Of a stretch of DNA of 64,000 nt, positions 45,036 to 55,694 are shown in pieces. The stretch covers positions 21,007,080 through 21,071,079 of the forward strand of contig CM070617.1 of the NCBI GenBank assembly GCA_036346255.1, given 5' to 3'. The first letter of the stretch is position 1; every line of letters begins with the position of its first letter. This DNA comes from Ampelocalamus luodianensis (taxonomy: Eukaryota; Streptophyta; Magnoliopsida; Poales; Poaceae). The notes beneath the pieces are model-generated. The model did no database searches. It was not told where the DNA came from and saw nothing but the letters and a program-made list of their open reading frames with translations. Made by a program: the position numbers and the translations under genes.

Positions 45036-45470
45036 CAGAACGACAATCAATGCTAAGACCAGCGAGCGGAATGCAACAGATGGCTCGACACGATTGGCGA
45101 TCGAGGCGGCATGGATGTGTACGGTGGGCGCCGATTCGATCCGACGGGCATGAGCCACGAGAACGACTGTACACCCGACGGCTGACGTGGGTGCCCTCGT
45201 TGAGCGCCGATTCTAGGCGCTAGAGTGCAACGCCGATGAAAGGACGTGGCGATTAATGCCGTGTCGCGCCAACGCAACGCGGTCGGATGGTGTGGATGCG
45301 TTCTGCGAGCGACAATTCGATCGGATGTCATGGAACCACGAAGCGGGCTGTAGCCAAAGGGACGACGTGGATGCGCTGGCTGCTCAGTGATTCATCGCGC
45401 TATAACGACGACTAGAGCCCATCGCGCGCATTTGAGCGCGCGTACAAAACGGTTACGACTGTAGATGGAG
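45036..45470. repeat. Two diverged copies of a roughly 130 bp GC-rich unit
   Basis: 45108-45236 and 45288-45418 share the order 'ggatgtg', 'attcgatcsgaygg.cat', 'ccacgaga/ccacgaag', 'ctgtagcc/ctgtacac' and 'gacgtggrtgc'. No gene is visible. Confidence 0.45.
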
Positions 45471-46845
45471 AAGCTATGTCTAAAATAATACCTAAAATAA
45501 CTATAAGCAGATAAATGTGTAAGAAAGTTTTTTTTTTGTACGTTAATATTTACAATCTGGAAAGTAGATGTTCAACTCCGAGATATGGATTATGATGTAG
45601 GTACTAAATATAGAAATTAAAAAGAGTTCAATATGAGTATATTTAGGCATGTCTAGGTACAATAATAAATAGAAGTAGACTTGGTCAGTTTCCATATAAA
45701 CATTTATCGAAGATGAAAACAAGAGCATTTTATTGAAACTGAGCGCAAGTTCTATGCAAGGAGCATCGAGATAACAGATGTTGTAGTAGTCGCAGGATGT
45801 AATAGGAAGTAGGATAAATTAATAAGAACTTAAACGTAGGTAATAATAGATATTAGTGGGCGTTGTTATTACAAAAGATTGAAGACTACGTACGATGCGT
45901 GTACAATACATCTAGCAGTTTGAAAAATATCACAGGTTGGCCAGTCTGATACCTCCTCTAAACTGGTTATATAGGTATGGAGTACACACAAAAGATGGCC
46001 AGAGTCTAGTACAGCAGTCTACAAAAAGGGGATTTCGTAGGACACAGGTAAGAGTCTAAACGATGCTCTGTAGCAGAAGCATATGGGCTGCATTCCTGTT
46101 TCATATAAAATTTAAAGAGAGGCTTTTAAGATGTTGTGTATAACAGACTGCAAAATCTTAATACGGAAAAGTAAGGGCATATACTGGACGTTTGAATTAT
46201 TTGTTGGTTGGTGAATCATGCAGCAACCTGTACAATTACGAAAGAATGTAAGTTTTCGGTCTGATAAAAGGCCATTAATCCTAGTCTATACCTTGTATAG
46301 GATGTAGTATAATTATAATTAGGATTATAACTCTGTACGACAAGAATAGAGACAGTTGCTATGAGTTGTATTTTGTTGGTGTTTACGTGAATCAAGATAA
46401 GAATTTAGATTTTCTAGTGATATCAATGACTGTTGTATGTGTGGTGGTAGCATTGAACCAACAAAGAGATGAAGCAATATATCATATAGATTCCTGTACG
46501 ATGCAGTTTAGAATTATTTAGTACATGCATTATGATTGATGTAGTATAGCTCTGAAGCAAGCAGAGTTCTAATGTAATGGCATTTGTTTACATCTGGGCT
46601 ATGCACTACATATTCTTAACATATGGCTGACCAAACTAACCAATGGGATGCAAGAATAACAAAAAAAAATTGTCAATAACTTGCAGCTGGTTGTAGATGA
46701 ATAAATATATGAAGAGAGTATAGAGTAAGTAATGGAGTTTAAGATATGTCAGGCAGGAATAATAGAAAGATAAAGCAGTTATGATAGTAATTTGCAGATT
46801 GGTAATTCTGGTGACTTACATCTTGTGGCTTTTTTTCTCAGGGGG
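45471..46845. other. AT-rich stretch, nothing recognised
   Basis: It has no long open frames, no terminal repeats and no RNA gene that I can see. It may be intergenic or intronic DNA. Confidence 0.5.
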
Positions 46846-47810
46846 ATTGATTGGCTTGTTGCTAGTGTCAGAAGAGCTATGTTCTTCGAGGTAATCTACG
46901 CTTTGTTTGTCTACATTCTATAAGTGAATAGTATGAGCGGAGGAAACCTATTTATAAGTGGGTTACAATTGATACAAAGACATTATAGAGTAAGATAAAA
47001 ATGCTTACCTGATCAGAAGCTGACGCCATATGAAAGAGTCTTTTTAGAGTGGAGCTGATCAGACTATGTGCTGTCTTCAAGCTGGACATAGTAGAGAATA
47101 ACTATATTACGTAATAATATTTTGTTTAAGATGAAAGGAATAAAAAAGGAAATAGAGAGAACGATATACCTTTGCTGGGTTCTTTCTCGGTAGTAGTCAG
47201 GCTAGGTAGAGCTGGTGGCGTGTGTTTTAGTATCTAAATAAAGATACATGTACTATCAGAATGTATATTAGCTGACGAAATTTTGTTTTAAGATTAATCT
47301 TAGTGTGTTTTAAGGCAATTCTGCATCGTCTTCTTATCTTTGACCATCTTAACGAGCTTATTTGCATTGTAAACAACCCTTAAAGAAACAACACATGTAA
47401 TGAATTAATGAGAACATGGCTGAGAACAGCGTAAAGCCAAATTCAAAGCATACAATCATCATTTGTATTTTAAATTAGGCAGGTTAATTATACCTTATAA
47501 AGAATCAAATAGAAATCCAGCTGAATTGGAGAAAAGAAAATAAATGTGCATACATTAAGTAAGAAATGAATGGCATATAGCTATAGCATGCTTTTACTAA
47601 GCATACAAATTAGATAGACGGTCCGCTGAGAACAATGATCATATATAAAGTTTATAGAGCAATATAAAGATTAGAATATGGCTAGTCATGAAAAAAATTA
47701 AATAATACCTGGTGTGTTACATAGTGATCAGGATGATTCGCAAGAAAGAAATTCTCCACAACCTCACAAATTGATTCATCTGGATCAGGTGGTATATTTG
47801 GCACAAGTAC
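46846..47810 (-). pseudogene. Possible exons of an unrecognised minus-strand gene
   Basis: The best exon is 47709-47810, exactly 34 codons between a clean TTTTTAG acceptor and CAG/GTATTA donor, coding LVPNIPPDPDESICEVVENF then FLANHPDHYVTHQ. Downstream candidates are 47313-47378 (VVYNANKLVKMVKDKKTMQN), 47170-47236 (HTPPALPSLTTTEKEPSK, GT donor), about 47009-47090 (SLKTAHSLISSTLKRLF ending at CAG/GTAAGC) and about 46846-46893 (EEHSSSDTSNKPINPPEKK then stop). Predicted phases do not all join, so this may be a decayed gene or carry sequence errors. The protein is not known to me. Upstream exons were not found. Confidence 0.35.
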
Positions 47811-49190
47811 CTAAAAATCATCATTGGTCAAACACATGCAAAGTCGTAATCACAATTCACAATAGAAAAATCCTCTTGATCAGCAACTTTAAAAATTTTA
47901 AGAGATGAGTTCTCACATCAATGTATGTTGGTAAAAAGTACAAATAACAAAAAAGCCAGGTTCAACTTAGTTAAAGTATCCGGATGGCACCGTACTCGAG
48001 ACTTTGAGAGTTAAGACTTAACTCCACAAAGATCAAGTGGTATCTGTGTTTCCTGTTATAATTGAAACTTGGCTCATAAGTCATATGTGGGAGAATCTTT
48101 CAACCTCTTTTTTTTTGTCAACTCTCCTGGTTTGAATAGGTCACAATTAATGTATACCTCAGTAGTAAAAATAGCTATCTGTACAACTTGATGCTGCCCT
48201 TACATTGTGTTGTAGTTTCCGAAAGTCAAGTCCCTTTCTTAGGAAACCTAATATAGAGAGAGAGGGAGAGGCAATTCCCCATATTAACACCTGTCCACAT
48301 GTGTAAAGAAAGAGCATTTAGATACATTCCTATTGAGTACAATATGATAATTTGGTAAATGTGTGTACATATTACTTAAGGTTCCTGTATACCTACAACA
48401 CCATCCAAATGCAAGAAAGGAAGCTAGCCACCAAATAAATGAGCAATTCCCTCAAAAAAACAAAACATCCCAACAAAGATTGTATCTTTGATGATACCTC
48501 TAGTGACAGTTTAACTCTTTGATACTCCCAACAGTGCTTGAAATCCTTGTGGTAGTGGCGCCAAGAATTTCGAACAGGTCACAATTAATGTATACCTTAG
48601 TAGTAAGAATAGTTAGCTGTACAACTTGCTGCTGCCCTTACATTACATTGTAATTTTCGAAACCCAATTCCCTTTCTCAGGAAACCTAACAGCATAATCG
48701 CAGAGGTATTAAACATTTTTTTACAGAGTGACCAATGTATAGTAAGTATTTGAGAATACAAATTAAATCAGATTGTATAGCTATGAGCACTATTTTTTAT
48801 TTTTGCACAGCATAATTGCACCACTACCACTCATCAAATTAGATGAGATCAGGTTGAGGCCTCCAGTAGTCCCTGATTCTTAACAGGTGGAAAACTAAGA
48901 CAGGCCTATTCTACTCAATACAATATGTGATTAATGTGAAAGCTACGGTGGTCCAATCAAAGTGACAAAACATCAGTGTTACCCTAGAAGCTAGATAGAG
49001 GAGGCCACATATGATGATATCAATCAAAATTTCCACTGTGGTTTCAATTAAACAGAGGCTTTTGTATCACGGTTTGTGCAATTCATGCAACATCTCCCGA
49101 CAATCAACCGCATCACAAACCCACCTCCATCACCCTCTCCATTGCATAAGCATGAATCAACCAAAATCCAAAAATGAAATTAGCTCAAGC
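47811..49190. repeat. Non-coding, with a 120 bp direct duplication
   Basis: 48131-48252 and 48569-48691 are direct copies ('aggtcacaattaatgtatac', 'gctgcccttacatt', 'aggaaacctaa'), about 85% alike by eye and 440 bp apart. No gene was found in the rest. Confidence 0.6.
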
Positions 49191-49689
49191 ACTGAAAACC
49201 AAAATAACGCGGGGGGGGGGGGGGAGCGAGGAGAGGCGGGCCGGGCAGGCCGAGCGCAAGCCGCGTGGTGCCGGGTCAAGCAAGGGTGCGAGCTGACGGG
49301 CGCTAGGAGAGGTGCATGCGGGCGGGCCGAAGGAGCAGGGGGAGCGAGGCACAGGCCGAGGGCCTGGCGAGGCAGCGCCGGCGGCCAGAGGCCAAGCGGC
49401 CGAGTCTGCGGCGGCGGCACGGGGTGTAGTAGCAGCGCGCGCCGCGCGGTGCCGGGCCAAGCAACCATGAAAGGGCTCGAGTGGCGGCGCAAGGAGATGC
49501 GCATGCGGCGGGCGGAGGAGCAGACCGGGGCGCGGCGAGGCCAAGCCGGAGGAGGACGCAGCGGCGGCGCTAGGAGAGCGCATGCGGGCGGGCGGAGGAG
49601 CGGCCGGGGCCAAGCAAGGCACGGGCCGAGGCTGGCGGCGCCGGCGGCGCCGAGGCGCGGCGGCGCGCGCCAGGGACGAAGAGGTAGAA
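49191..49689. repeat. GC-rich block with a 15-G run and internal repeats
   Basis: A run of 15 G lies at 49210-49224. A motif 'gcatgcgggcgggcggaggagc' recurs in variant form near 49313, 49500 and 49581, each followed by 'ggcgaggc/ggggccaagc' phrases. All frames stay open because of composition. I do not call a protein here. It lies directly downstream of the zinc-ribbon gene on the minus strand. Confidence 0.5.
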
Positions 49690-50450
49690 CTACTGCGTAG
49701 AACGTGGCCATTTTCCCTTGCGGCCCAGCTCGGCGTTGTACTCCTCGCCTTGCGCCTTAGCTCTCGCCGCGATGGCCCTCTTCCGCTCCCTCTCGGCCTC
49801 CCGTCGCCTAGCATGCTCACGCTCCTGCTCCTCGCACTGCCTGTCCCGCCTGCCCTGCTCGGCCTCCTCAGCTTGCAACTTTTTGAGGCGCCTTTCATGG
49901 GTCTCGATGTCCTCCCTGACCCAACTCTTCCGTGCTAGCAACCACCACATGTCGTAGGGGTGGATCTTGTCATCGATCCACTGACTGGAGTCGCATAGGC
50001 GTGGCGGAGACTGCGGTAGGTAGAGATAGTTGGTTACGCCGTTACGGGAAGAAAAACAGTATTGTACACCGAAATACGAATTCATTACCGGTTGCCTGTG
50101 GTCGGTGTAGTCCATGGCGAAGTTTTGACAGCACCAATAGCGCTGACCAATGGTCCACTCGTCGGTTGATTTGACGCACTTGCAGGCGTCCCGACACCAG
50201 CATAGGGGTGGCGCCACCCCTATCAGGGGCCCTTCTGGAGGGCGTTCAGCGGGCATAGGTGGGGGCCGCGGCTTGACCCAGAATCGTTGGGTGTACTGCG
50301 AGGCAGCTTCTTCAGATCCACCAGCTCCGAAAAAGTTTGGTGTGTAAAAGGCTGCTGACTAGCGGCATGATGACGAGCGGCGGTCTCATAGGGAGACACC
50401 CAGTCCTTCAAAAGCTTGCGGATTTTCTCTCATTCCTTCTCGTTGTCCAT
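49690..50450 (-). pseudogene. GRF-type zinc-ribbon protein gene, transposon-associated
   Basis: A likely start is ATG 50450 (MDNEKE). An in-frame TGA at 50430-50432 stands where Trp is expected. The frame runs KDWVSPYETAARHHAASQQP, shifts by one base at the A run near 50329-50333, and resumes to the stop at 49690. The second part holds a Cys-rich motif CWCRDACKCVKSTDEWTIGQ then RYWCCQNFAMDYTDHR, a zinc ribbon like the plant GRF-type finger. YGVQYCFSS-like and WIDDKIHPYDMWWLLARKSW segments follow, then a charged helical tail (ETHERRLKKLQAEEAEQGRR) that is probably a coiled coil. Such genes accompany PMD genes in rice repeats (from memory). It lies 0.5 kb beyond the 3' end of PMD copy A on the same strand. 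One stop and one frameshift make it a pseudogene as read. Confidence 0.7.
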
Positions 50451-50574
50451 GTTTTGTAGTTAGTGGTGCTGGTGTGGAGTTGCTGGATGAGTAGCGCTGT
50501 ATTTATAGCTAAAGCGGACGCAGCCGTAGTAAGGGCTCCATTGCAATGTTGTGCAGATGCGTTTCGTGTCCGTG

Positions 50575-50805
50575 GGTTACGTCGTCCTAAAAAGCTGGCT
50601 CGTCGGGTCACATCGTCCTCAAAAGCTAAAAAGTTGGCTCGTCGGGTCACATCGTCCTAAAAAGCTAAAAAGCTGGCTCATCGGGTCACATTGTTCTGAA
50701 AAGCTAGCCCGGCTGGTCACGTCGTGCTAAAAAGCTAGCTCTTCGGGTTTCATCATCCTGAAAAGCTAGCTCGTCTGATCACACTGTCCTAAATAGCTGG
50801 CTCAA
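50575..50805. repeat. Six tandem units of about 35-48 bp
   Basis: Each unit has 'ctggctcgtcgggtcacatc' then 'gtcctaaaaagcta' or a variant. Later units (from 50690) are more diverged. It lies upstream of the zinc-ribbon gene start and downstream of PMD copy A. Confidence 0.8.
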
Positions 50806-50979
50806 GAAAAAAAAAAGAGATCGAAACACGAGACTACTATAATAATAATTGCACACAGATTAATATTTACATAGCTACCATTACTGATATTTTGATAAAA
50901 TAAATATCCACTAGCGTCCCCTCTTGGGGCGCATCCCGCATGTCGCCCCGGGCCTCGCCCGTCGATGGTCCGAGTACGT

Positions 50980-53577
50980 CTAAGGGTCAGGCTGCCTGAC
51001 TACCCGACCCAAGCGAGTATCCTGCGGTGGTGTCGCGAGGGGCTGCTGCTGCGTTAACTGGATCGATCCCGGCACACCGTACAGCTCAGAAGCCTCCAAA
51101 GAGAACTGGGTGTCACGCGGGTCCCTGAAGAAGTTCTCGAGGGGTGACGATAGGTCTACATCGTCTTGCGACAATGCATCATCCTCCCAAGCCGTTCCTG
51201 CGAAGCATTACGTTACAAACGTAATCATGGCGAAAAGGACGTTACGCAAGCAAGCAACGTGATCTTACCTGCTGGCCCGAAGATGTGCTCCGACAACTCG
51301 GCATACTCCTGCCCCGCGTACGGGTGGAGCTGAGGACCTGTAATAGAAGATCGTCGTTACTAACTTGGGAGGTTCGAAATAAAGAAGCGATATGTGCGTG
51401 TCCTACTCACCTCCAAAATGTCCCGCGGTGCTCCCCCCACGGTGCCACGACGACAAGCCCGCCATGTCTGCAGCAGGAGCCTGTGGCCATGAACCACCTC
51501 GGCTCACCCCTCGTCCTCGCACAGGTCGATCCACCGGGTCCCTCGGCGTGCGACAAGTCGCGATCTGGACCCCTCGGACCGCAGCCTCCCGGATCCGCTG
51601 CAGGACCCCTCTCGTGGCCCCCAGCGTCATGTGCTGCGCGGAGTCCACGAAGTCAATAATCTCCCGGTGTAGATCCGTCTGCACAAATGAACAAGTTAGA
51701 AACATAAATCTGGCAAATTACATATGAATTAAGGACAGTTCAATACGTACAGAGCGGTGGAAAGCGGAGTCCGACTGGGTGGGGTACGTGTCGGACGTTG
51801 CAGCCTCATGTCGCAGCCTCATGTCGTGGTGGGTCAACCACGACACGGACGCAGCGAAGCCTCGTTCGACTAGCGTACCACTCCATGTACTCCCCGTACG
51901 TCTCCGGGTCGTAGGGATCATTGCCGCACTGGATGCGGTCGTTGTGCGCGCCACTCCAAGCCTCAACCCAAGGGGACATCCTATCTGCCCAGGACATCGT
52001 GCCCCGTACTTCCTTTCTAGTGTACCTGCGTACAGCAAGGCAATTATTTAGTCGGCATGTAAAGCACATTGTACGAAAATAGTAAAACGTGAACTTACGC
52101 GTGAACGTGTGCGGGCGCCCGCGTCCCCCCGAAGGGGCTGGGATCTCCTATTGCAGACCGAGCTGGCACATCACCCGCTAAACCTGGTACTCCTCAACGA
52201 AGACATCATGCACCAATGCCGTCCGCGTGTACCAGTACATGTAGTCTCGCGTGCATAGGCTCGACAGTCCCTGGGGCGCGCGCGCGTGCACCCTCTCTTG
52301 ATTGTGGGTGTCCAGATGATGCGGTCATCCGTCAGCTGATCGAACATCGCAACGTACTCCAGGTAGGACCCCTGCGAAGTGATCGGCGTAAAAGTGACAT
52401 GTGCAATAGAACACCGTAAAGTTAGCACTGAAAATCATGATTATAATACGAACATAACAAATGGTCATGAAACTAACCCGTCGGCGGCACCACAACGTGC
52501 CCATGGTCGGCCCGTCCACATCGTCGTCCTGGACGTACAAGCTGACCGTGTACGCTCCCAAGTCCAGCTGTGGTCGTCCGATCTGGAAGCGCTCCAAGGA
52601 CCACAGTTGCAGAAGTAGCGGGCATCTGGAGAGGATGGAGATATCCTGGGCACGGTGGCACGCGTCGCACAGTGCGCGGTACGTCGCGCACAACACGGCC
52701 GGACCCCACACGTACGGCGGGATCTCGTCGATTGGCGAGTTCGCCACCTCACGCGCGTACCGGACGTAGTGCTTGTCGGCGCTGTCACCGTGGGAGCCCA
52801 GGAACAAGACCCACCCAAAAAGCCACAGCAGGTAGGCCTCAAAGTGCCTCCTAACAATGACATCACCGGCGTTCTGCGCCATACGCTCGGGCTGCAACAA
52901 GGCATGTACACGTCAGCAAGTTTCGCATACCAATTTATACGAGAGGACAATAGTTACGAAGACTTACGTAGAACTGGCAGATCCACCTCAACGTCAGCCC
53001 GTGCGGGATGCTGAACTCGGTGTACCCGCTGCCCGGTGGGAGCACATCGTGGAACCTCGCTAGGAGGGCGGTGCGCCACGTGACCGGGATGTCGTGCGCC
53101 ACTAGGGAGAGCCTGTGCACGGCAACCAAGTCAGAAAGCCCACGTCCTGCAGCGTCGGTGCCATCTCCCCGCACGAAAGGTGGAACGTGTGCGTCTCTGG
53201 CATCCAGCGGTCAACCAGCGCCGTCAGTAGAGCTCGGTCGTACGAAAAACGCCTAGACGTACGACCAAGACCGCGGTCCTGGTCGTCCTCCCACGTCGCC
53301 TCCACCATCCTCGCGAGTGGAAGGAGGCCTGCCGCTCGCAACCTGCGTCAAAACGATTAAGAATAAACATGACTACATGTGAAGTAAACAAACCGCGCTA
53401 GAGTGCATTACGTTAGAAATCTATGAACCTCGGAACCCAGCCTGATGGGCGTGCGCAGCCGCAACGCGCCAAGCTCAATCGACGCCTCGCCCTCCGGGGG
53501 GGCACGGTACTCAGGCGGCTACGGTGATGCGCGTCAACCACCGGATCAAGCAACTCGTACTGGTCTGCGTCCGTCAT
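50980..53577 (-). CDS. Plant mobile domain (PMD) gene, copy A, eight exons
   Basis: This encodes an aminotransferase-like plant mobile domain protein, the family that includes MAIN/MAIL1 and many transposon-borne relatives; its biochemical role is not known. Start ATG 53577 (MTDADQYELLDPVVDAHHRS). Exons from GT/AG sites: 53429-53577, 52968-53342, 52478-52891, 52099-52371, 51751-52025, 51411-51678, 51269-51337 and 50980-51197. PMD motifs: LVDRWMPETHTFHLSCGEMA, APTLQDVGFL and GLTLRWICQFY in exon 2; RRHFEAYLLWLFGWVLF, YREVANSPIDEIPPYVWGPA-like and SLERFQIGRPQLDLGAY in exon 3; GSYLEYVAMFDQLTDDRIIW in exon 4; SPWVEAWSGAHNDRIQCGND in exon 5. Small frame breaks occur in exons 1, 2, 4 and 5. The stop TAG 50980 is followed in frame by a further 22 codons (TYSDHRRARPGATC...) that look like family sequence, so it may be premature. 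Confidence 0.8.
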
Positions 53578-54264
53578 ACCTAAAAATGCAGCAATAAACA
53601 AAGTTCAGCATCTTTACGTAAGATATGTGGCGATTACAGATTTTCTTTACGATTTTCATGTGTCAGGCTATTCTCCAAGATTAACTGGTATTTTTGGCAC
53701 TAACAAAATAATTACTCTACTTAGCTACTCAATACATTCTTAATAAAATAATTACTCTTCTTATTTATGGAGATTGATGTTTAATTGTTCCCGTGCTACA
53801 TAATTCCGACCTTACTCAGCTACTCCGGATTTTCTTTATAATCTTCAAATGTGTCATGCAATATTTTTAGTTCAAAAGATAACTCCTGCATTAATAATAT
53901 ATTTACCACGCACAAATGGGGAGCTTAATAAAGCTGGAATTATTCTGATTCTGCCATTGTGCTATCACTACCGACTACACAACTTAAAATACATGCTACA
54001 CAATTTGACTACTTTTATGTAACCTACTCAACCCTATGTCGCTATTTTTGTTTGCTAACCAACAAGGTTTTCGCATAATGTACAAAGTTTTGGGAAAATA
54101 TACCTGCGAGATGACCGATCGGACTCGATGCTTTGACGACAATCTCTCTCCTCCGCGACAAACTGACAGAACTTCGCTACCTTTCTTCTCTCCCTCTCCT
54201 TTCTCTCTCGCTTTTTTCCTGGAATTAAAATGAATTATGGACTGATTTTTCGGGGTTTTTATAG
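53578..54264 (-). promoter_or_regulatory. 5' UTR intron and promoter of PMD copy A
   Basis: A TATA box CTATAAAAACC is at 54254-54264 on the minus strand. A leader follows to a donor CTCGCAG/GTATAT near 54103. An intron of about 520 bp then runs to a TTTTTAG acceptor two bases before the ATG. The same arrangement is in copy B (58759-58769, donor near 58612), so promoter and leader intron are conserved. Confidence 0.6.
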
Positions 54265-54289
54265 CGGGTTTATCGCGATTCAATGGCGG

Positions 54290-54470
54290 CGGGACCTGTT
54301 CAACTTCTGTCGCTAGTTCAATCGGCGATAGGTAGTTGGACCGCGACAGGCGATCAACAGTCCTCATGCGCGATTCAATCTAGCGACATGGACATATTTT
54401 TGTAATTTTTTGGTGCGGTTATTTATTTTTATAAATATCTTTTAAAAATATATTATTAAAAAAAATTCCC
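54290..54470. repeat. Palindromic 'tcgccagtt' repeats and AT-rich terminal block, copy A
   Basis: Degenerate 'tcgctagttcaa...ggcgata' repeats lie beside the PMD promoter. They end in the block 'ggacatatttttgtaatttt' and 'tatttatttttataaatatc', followed by A-rich DNA. The same block ends the repeats at 55545-55630 and 58925-58998. Confidence 0.65.
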
Positions 54471-54801
54471 AGCGCGAGCGCTGTCGAGTGAGGAAGAGAA
54501 AGGAAGGAAGGAAGAAAAGGGAAGAGGGGTCATTGGCGTGTGGGTCAGGACAGAGAAAAGGAAGAAGATAAGAAAGAGGGAGGAAGGACGACGCTGGCCA
54601 GTGGGCCAGGAGGGAAAAGGTGAAAAGAATAGAGAAGAAAGAAAAAGGGAGAAAAGGAAAAGAATATTTCTTTTCTTTTTAAACACAAGTTTGAATTCGA
54701 TTTTCAGTTTTTAAATTTGAACATCGTCGAAGTGTAACAAAAAGTTTTAAAAATTCCACATTTTTAAACAGTTTTAAATGTTCGGAATTTTTGGGATGTT
54801 A
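54471..54801 (-). mobile_element. Terminal fragment of a long LTR
   Basis: It ends 'gaatttttgggatgttaca' at 54801, which in element sense is TGTAACATCCCAAAAATTC, the same type of start as the solo LTRs at 8856 and 18715. Only about 330 bp are present, purine-rich at the left. There is no gene. Confidence 0.45.
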
Positions 54802-55435
54802 CACTCCATTGCAACTGTCTACGTCGAGAGCCACTGCGGTTGAGCACCTTGCTGCCTGCACATCCACCTCCCCCCCCCTCCCCCCTACCCCACTCCTTTA
54901 TCTCTCTTCCTAAAGGAGAGCCGTTGTTGTTGCTCGAGTTCGTCGCTGTTGAGATACACTGGATGGCGGTGACAAATCGTCTAGCAACAGCGGCGGGAGG
55001 GGGAGGGGGGTTGTGGTGGTTGAGAGTGGGGAGGCGGATGGAGACAGATCTGTGTGGTATGTTTTAGTGTCTATTTCTAAAATGCACATTGTGGATAGCG
55101 TTAACAATGGTAACCTACTCCCCTCTTGCTTGTGTGCAATTGCTAAATGAACGACCGGATGTCTAGTTGTCTACAAATAATTCATGTGAGAGCTAGTGCA
55201 TTTCTTGTTTCACTGATTGGCTGATCAACAAGGATAGGGCGCATTGTCGCAATATCACTTACCTTCCCTTTTACGAATCGTTCATATCTCAAACATCCTC
55301 GCTAAATTCTCCAAAAATTAACCGCAATACAATAACATACGACGATGACAAAATGTTATTGCGAGTCTAGCAAATTTGGTACCGTTTAAAATTTATGAAA
55401 ATAAAAAACTGGCTAAGTGGAATAGAGAAAATCAA
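54802..55435. other. Nothing recognised between the two PMD copies
   Basis: This is mixed composition sequence with C-runs near 54868-54886 and G-runs near 54997-55012. There are no domains, terminal repeats or RNA genes that I can see. Confidence 0.5.
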
Positions 55436-55636
55436 AAACTGGCTAGGGTTGAGGTATCTATCGCCAGTTCATCCTGTCGCCAGTTGAACTGGCGATAGCT
55501 TCCTATCGCCAGTTCAACTAGCGATATATACCTCAACTGGCGATAGGGACATATTTTTGTAATTTTTTAGGGCGACTATTTATTTTTGTATATATCTTTT
55601 AAAATTATATTATTTTTTAAAAAAAAATCGTGATGA
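55436..55636. repeat. Palindromic repeats and terminal block on the left of PMD copy B
   Basis: Near-perfect units: CTATCGCCAGTTCA, GTCGCCAGTTGAACTGGCGA (about 55479-55498), CTATCGCCAGTTCAACTAGC and CAACTGGCGATAGG. Then comes 'ggacatatttttgtaatttt' and 'ttttaaaattatattatttt'. It is in the same orientation as the block right of copy B (direct, not inverted). It cuts into intron 7 of copy B at about 55637. Confidence 0.8.
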
Positions 55637-55694
55637 ATTACGTTACAAACGTAATCATGGCGAAAAAGACGTTACACAAACAAGCTGAACTTAC

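Noticed and set aside
49011..49898. Overlapping long frames on both strands
   Set aside because: All frames are open because of very high GC and internal repeats; composition, not selection.
52465..52950. Second minus-strand frame over PMD exon 3
   Set aside because: A shadow of the real exon, which has conserved PMD motifs and matching splice sites.
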